Part shown: positions 7,029 through 7,667 of the stretch, piece after piece | Position numbering within the stretch: position 1 is the stretch's first letter | Layout of the letters: every line of letters begins with the position of its first letter | Origin: JAJBWD01 sp041670885 | Lineage (GTDB): Bacteria; Bacillota; Clostridia; Clostridiales; Clostridiaceae | DNA: 7,667 bases | Assembly (NCBI GenBank): GCA_041670885.1 | Contig: JBAXYJ010000136.1 | Location: 1-7,667, forward strand | Direction: 5' to 3' | Translations under genes and position numbers: made by a program | Notes under the pieces: model-generated | What the model saw: the letters and a program-made list of their open reading frames with translations, nothing else | Told to the model about the DNA's origin: nothing | The model's database searches: none

Positions 7029-7067
7029 AAAATGTCTGTGAGAGTTACAAATTTTCACAGACATTTT
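7029..7067. terminator. Bidirectional intrinsic terminator between convergent genes
   Basis: AAAATGTCTGTGA (7029-7041) and TCACAGACATTTT (7055-7067) form a perfect 13-bp stem with a 13-nt loop. The stem ends in a T run in either direction (TTTTCTT on plus, TTTTAATTT on minus). It sits 9 nt after the radical SAM stop and 5 nt after the nitroreductase stop, so it can serve both transcripts. Confidence 0.88.
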
Positions 7068-7072
7068 CTTGT

Positions 7073-7594
7073 CTATTTAATTTTTATAACAAGATCTTTT
7101 TTGCGAGGTAATGCCTCAGGAATCTTATCCTTTGCATATCCTAAAATGCAGGATCCTACTATCATATGTTCATCACTGATTCCCATATCAAGCTGCAGCT
7201 TTTTGCCCTCATCAGTTCTGAAAACAGCATTTACACAGTGTATCCAGCAGGATGCCAGGTTTAAGGATGCTGCTGCAAGAAACATATTTTCAATAGCCAG
7301 GCTGGCATCACAAATTGGTGCAATATTAGCTTTTTTAGCAAAAACAAGAATAACAGTTGGTGCACCATAAAAAGGGCTATTTTCATTGTTAACTGCTTTC
7401 TTTCCCAGTTGAATAAGCTTTTGCATAATATCTTTATTTTGCACAGCAACAAATTTGCCGGACTGCTGGTTCATGGCACTTGGAGCATATAGAGCTGCCT
7501 GCAGTACAGAATCCAATTCCTCATCTGAAATTTGTTTCTGCTGATAGCTTCGGATACTTCTTCTTTTTAAGATTGTATCTATTGTTTGGTTCAT
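7073..7594 (-). CDS. Nitroreductase-family FMN oxidoreductase
   Basis: A small cytoplasmic flavoprotein of 173 residues, the typical length of the compact nitroreductase fold, which works as a dimer using FMN and NAD(P)H. Visible family signatures are RRSIRSY (11-17) at the FMN-phosphate site, APSAMNQQ (37-44), GAPTVILVF (78-86), DASLAIENMFLAA (96-108) on the long dimer helix, and GY with a terminal PRKK (163-166). The start ATG is preceded at 8 nt by a perfect AAGGAGG (7603-7609 on the complementary strand). It is convergent with the kdpDE-radical SAM operon and shares its terminator, so it is a separate unit. The natural substrate cannot be read from sequence; members reduce nitroaromatics, quinones or flavins, or act in cofactor metabolism. 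Confidence 0.95.
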   Translation of the reverse strand: MNQTIDTILKRRSIRSYQQKQISDEELDSVLQAALYAPSAMNQQSGKFVAVQNKDIMQKLIQLGKKAVNNENSPFYGAPTVILVFAKKANIAPICDASLAIENMFLAAASLNLASCWIHCVNAVFRTDEGKKLQLDMGISDEHMIVGSCILGYAKDKIPEALPRKKDLVIKIK

Positions 7595-7608
7595 AGTTAA
7601 TTCCTCCT

Positions 7609-7630
7609 TAGATTATTAAAATTTAATCTA
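7609..7630. promoter_or_regulatory. Dyad next to the nitroreductase ribosome binding site, possible operator
   Basis: TAGATTA (7609-7615) and TAATCTA (7624-7630) are perfect 7-bp inverted arms with an 8-bp AT spacer, directly upstream of the AAGGAGG site. If the promoter suggested at 7638-7667 is right, the dyad covers roughly +1 to +22, a common repressor position. No regulator gene is visible in the window. Confidence 0.35.
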
Positions 7631-7637
7631 TAAAAAT

Positions 7638-7667
7638 ATGATAGCACTAAAATATAAAAATGTTAAA
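7638..7667 (-). promoter_or_regulatory. Tentative promoter of the nitroreductase gene
   Basis: On the minus strand, TTTAAC (7662-7667, at the very window edge) and TATCAT (7638-7643) are 18 bp apart. The -10 matches 5/6 and the -35 matches 4/6. The surrounding DNA is so AT-rich that alternatives cannot be excluded. Confidence 0.35.

Noticed and set aside
7032..7370. 112-codon open frame on the plus strand after the radical SAM gene
   Set aside because: It begins inside the terminator hairpin and runs antisense to the nitroreductase, which has clear family motifs and a perfect ribosome binding site.

Overview
The window looks like chromosomal DNA from a low-GC Gram-positive bacterium, most likely a clostridial anaerobe. 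The basis is AT-rich codon use and intergenic DNA, strong AAGGAGG-type ribosome binding sites, a TTG start behind AGGTGGTG, and the kinds of protein family present. This is a judgement from composition and family resemblance, not a database match.

Layout. (1) Positions 1-2203, minus strand: a large P2-type cation ATPase, complete at its N-terminus and cut by the window edge in the M5-M6 region. (2) Positions 2204-2497: a divergent, very AT-rich control region. It holds a good sigma-A-like promoter for each direction and, between them, three TCTTAATA direct repeats spaced 11 and 21 bp apart. (3) Positions 2498-7019, plus strand: a probable operon of kdpD (full-length potassium/turgor sensor kinase), kdpE (OmpR-family response regulator, overlapping kdpD by 8 nt) and a radical SAM protein 45 nt further on. 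(4) Positions 7029-7067: a perfect 13-bp hairpin that can end transcription from both sides. (5) Positions 7073-7594, minus strand: a small FMN nitroreductase-family protein, convergent with the operon. Its own leader at the right edge contains a dyad next to the ribosome binding site.

How the genes may work together. KdpD and KdpE normally switch on the KdpFABC potassium pump, but no kdpFABC gene is visible here. The neighbour across the divergent promoter is instead a single-subunit P2 ATPase whose M4 (NVPEGL) and M5 (SNVPEI) ion-site motifs resemble animal Na,K-ATPase more than SERCA-type calcium pumps. The phased repeats lie about 50-90 bp upstream of the predicted ATPase start, where an OmpR-family activator would bind. 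The main hypothesis from this window is therefore a KdpDE system re-targeted to a P2C-like monovalent-cation pump. KdpD also keeps a close match to the c-di-AMP-binding motif of its universal-stress domain, so c-di-AMP may feed into it. The radical SAM and nitroreductase proteins have no assignable substrate from sequence alone.
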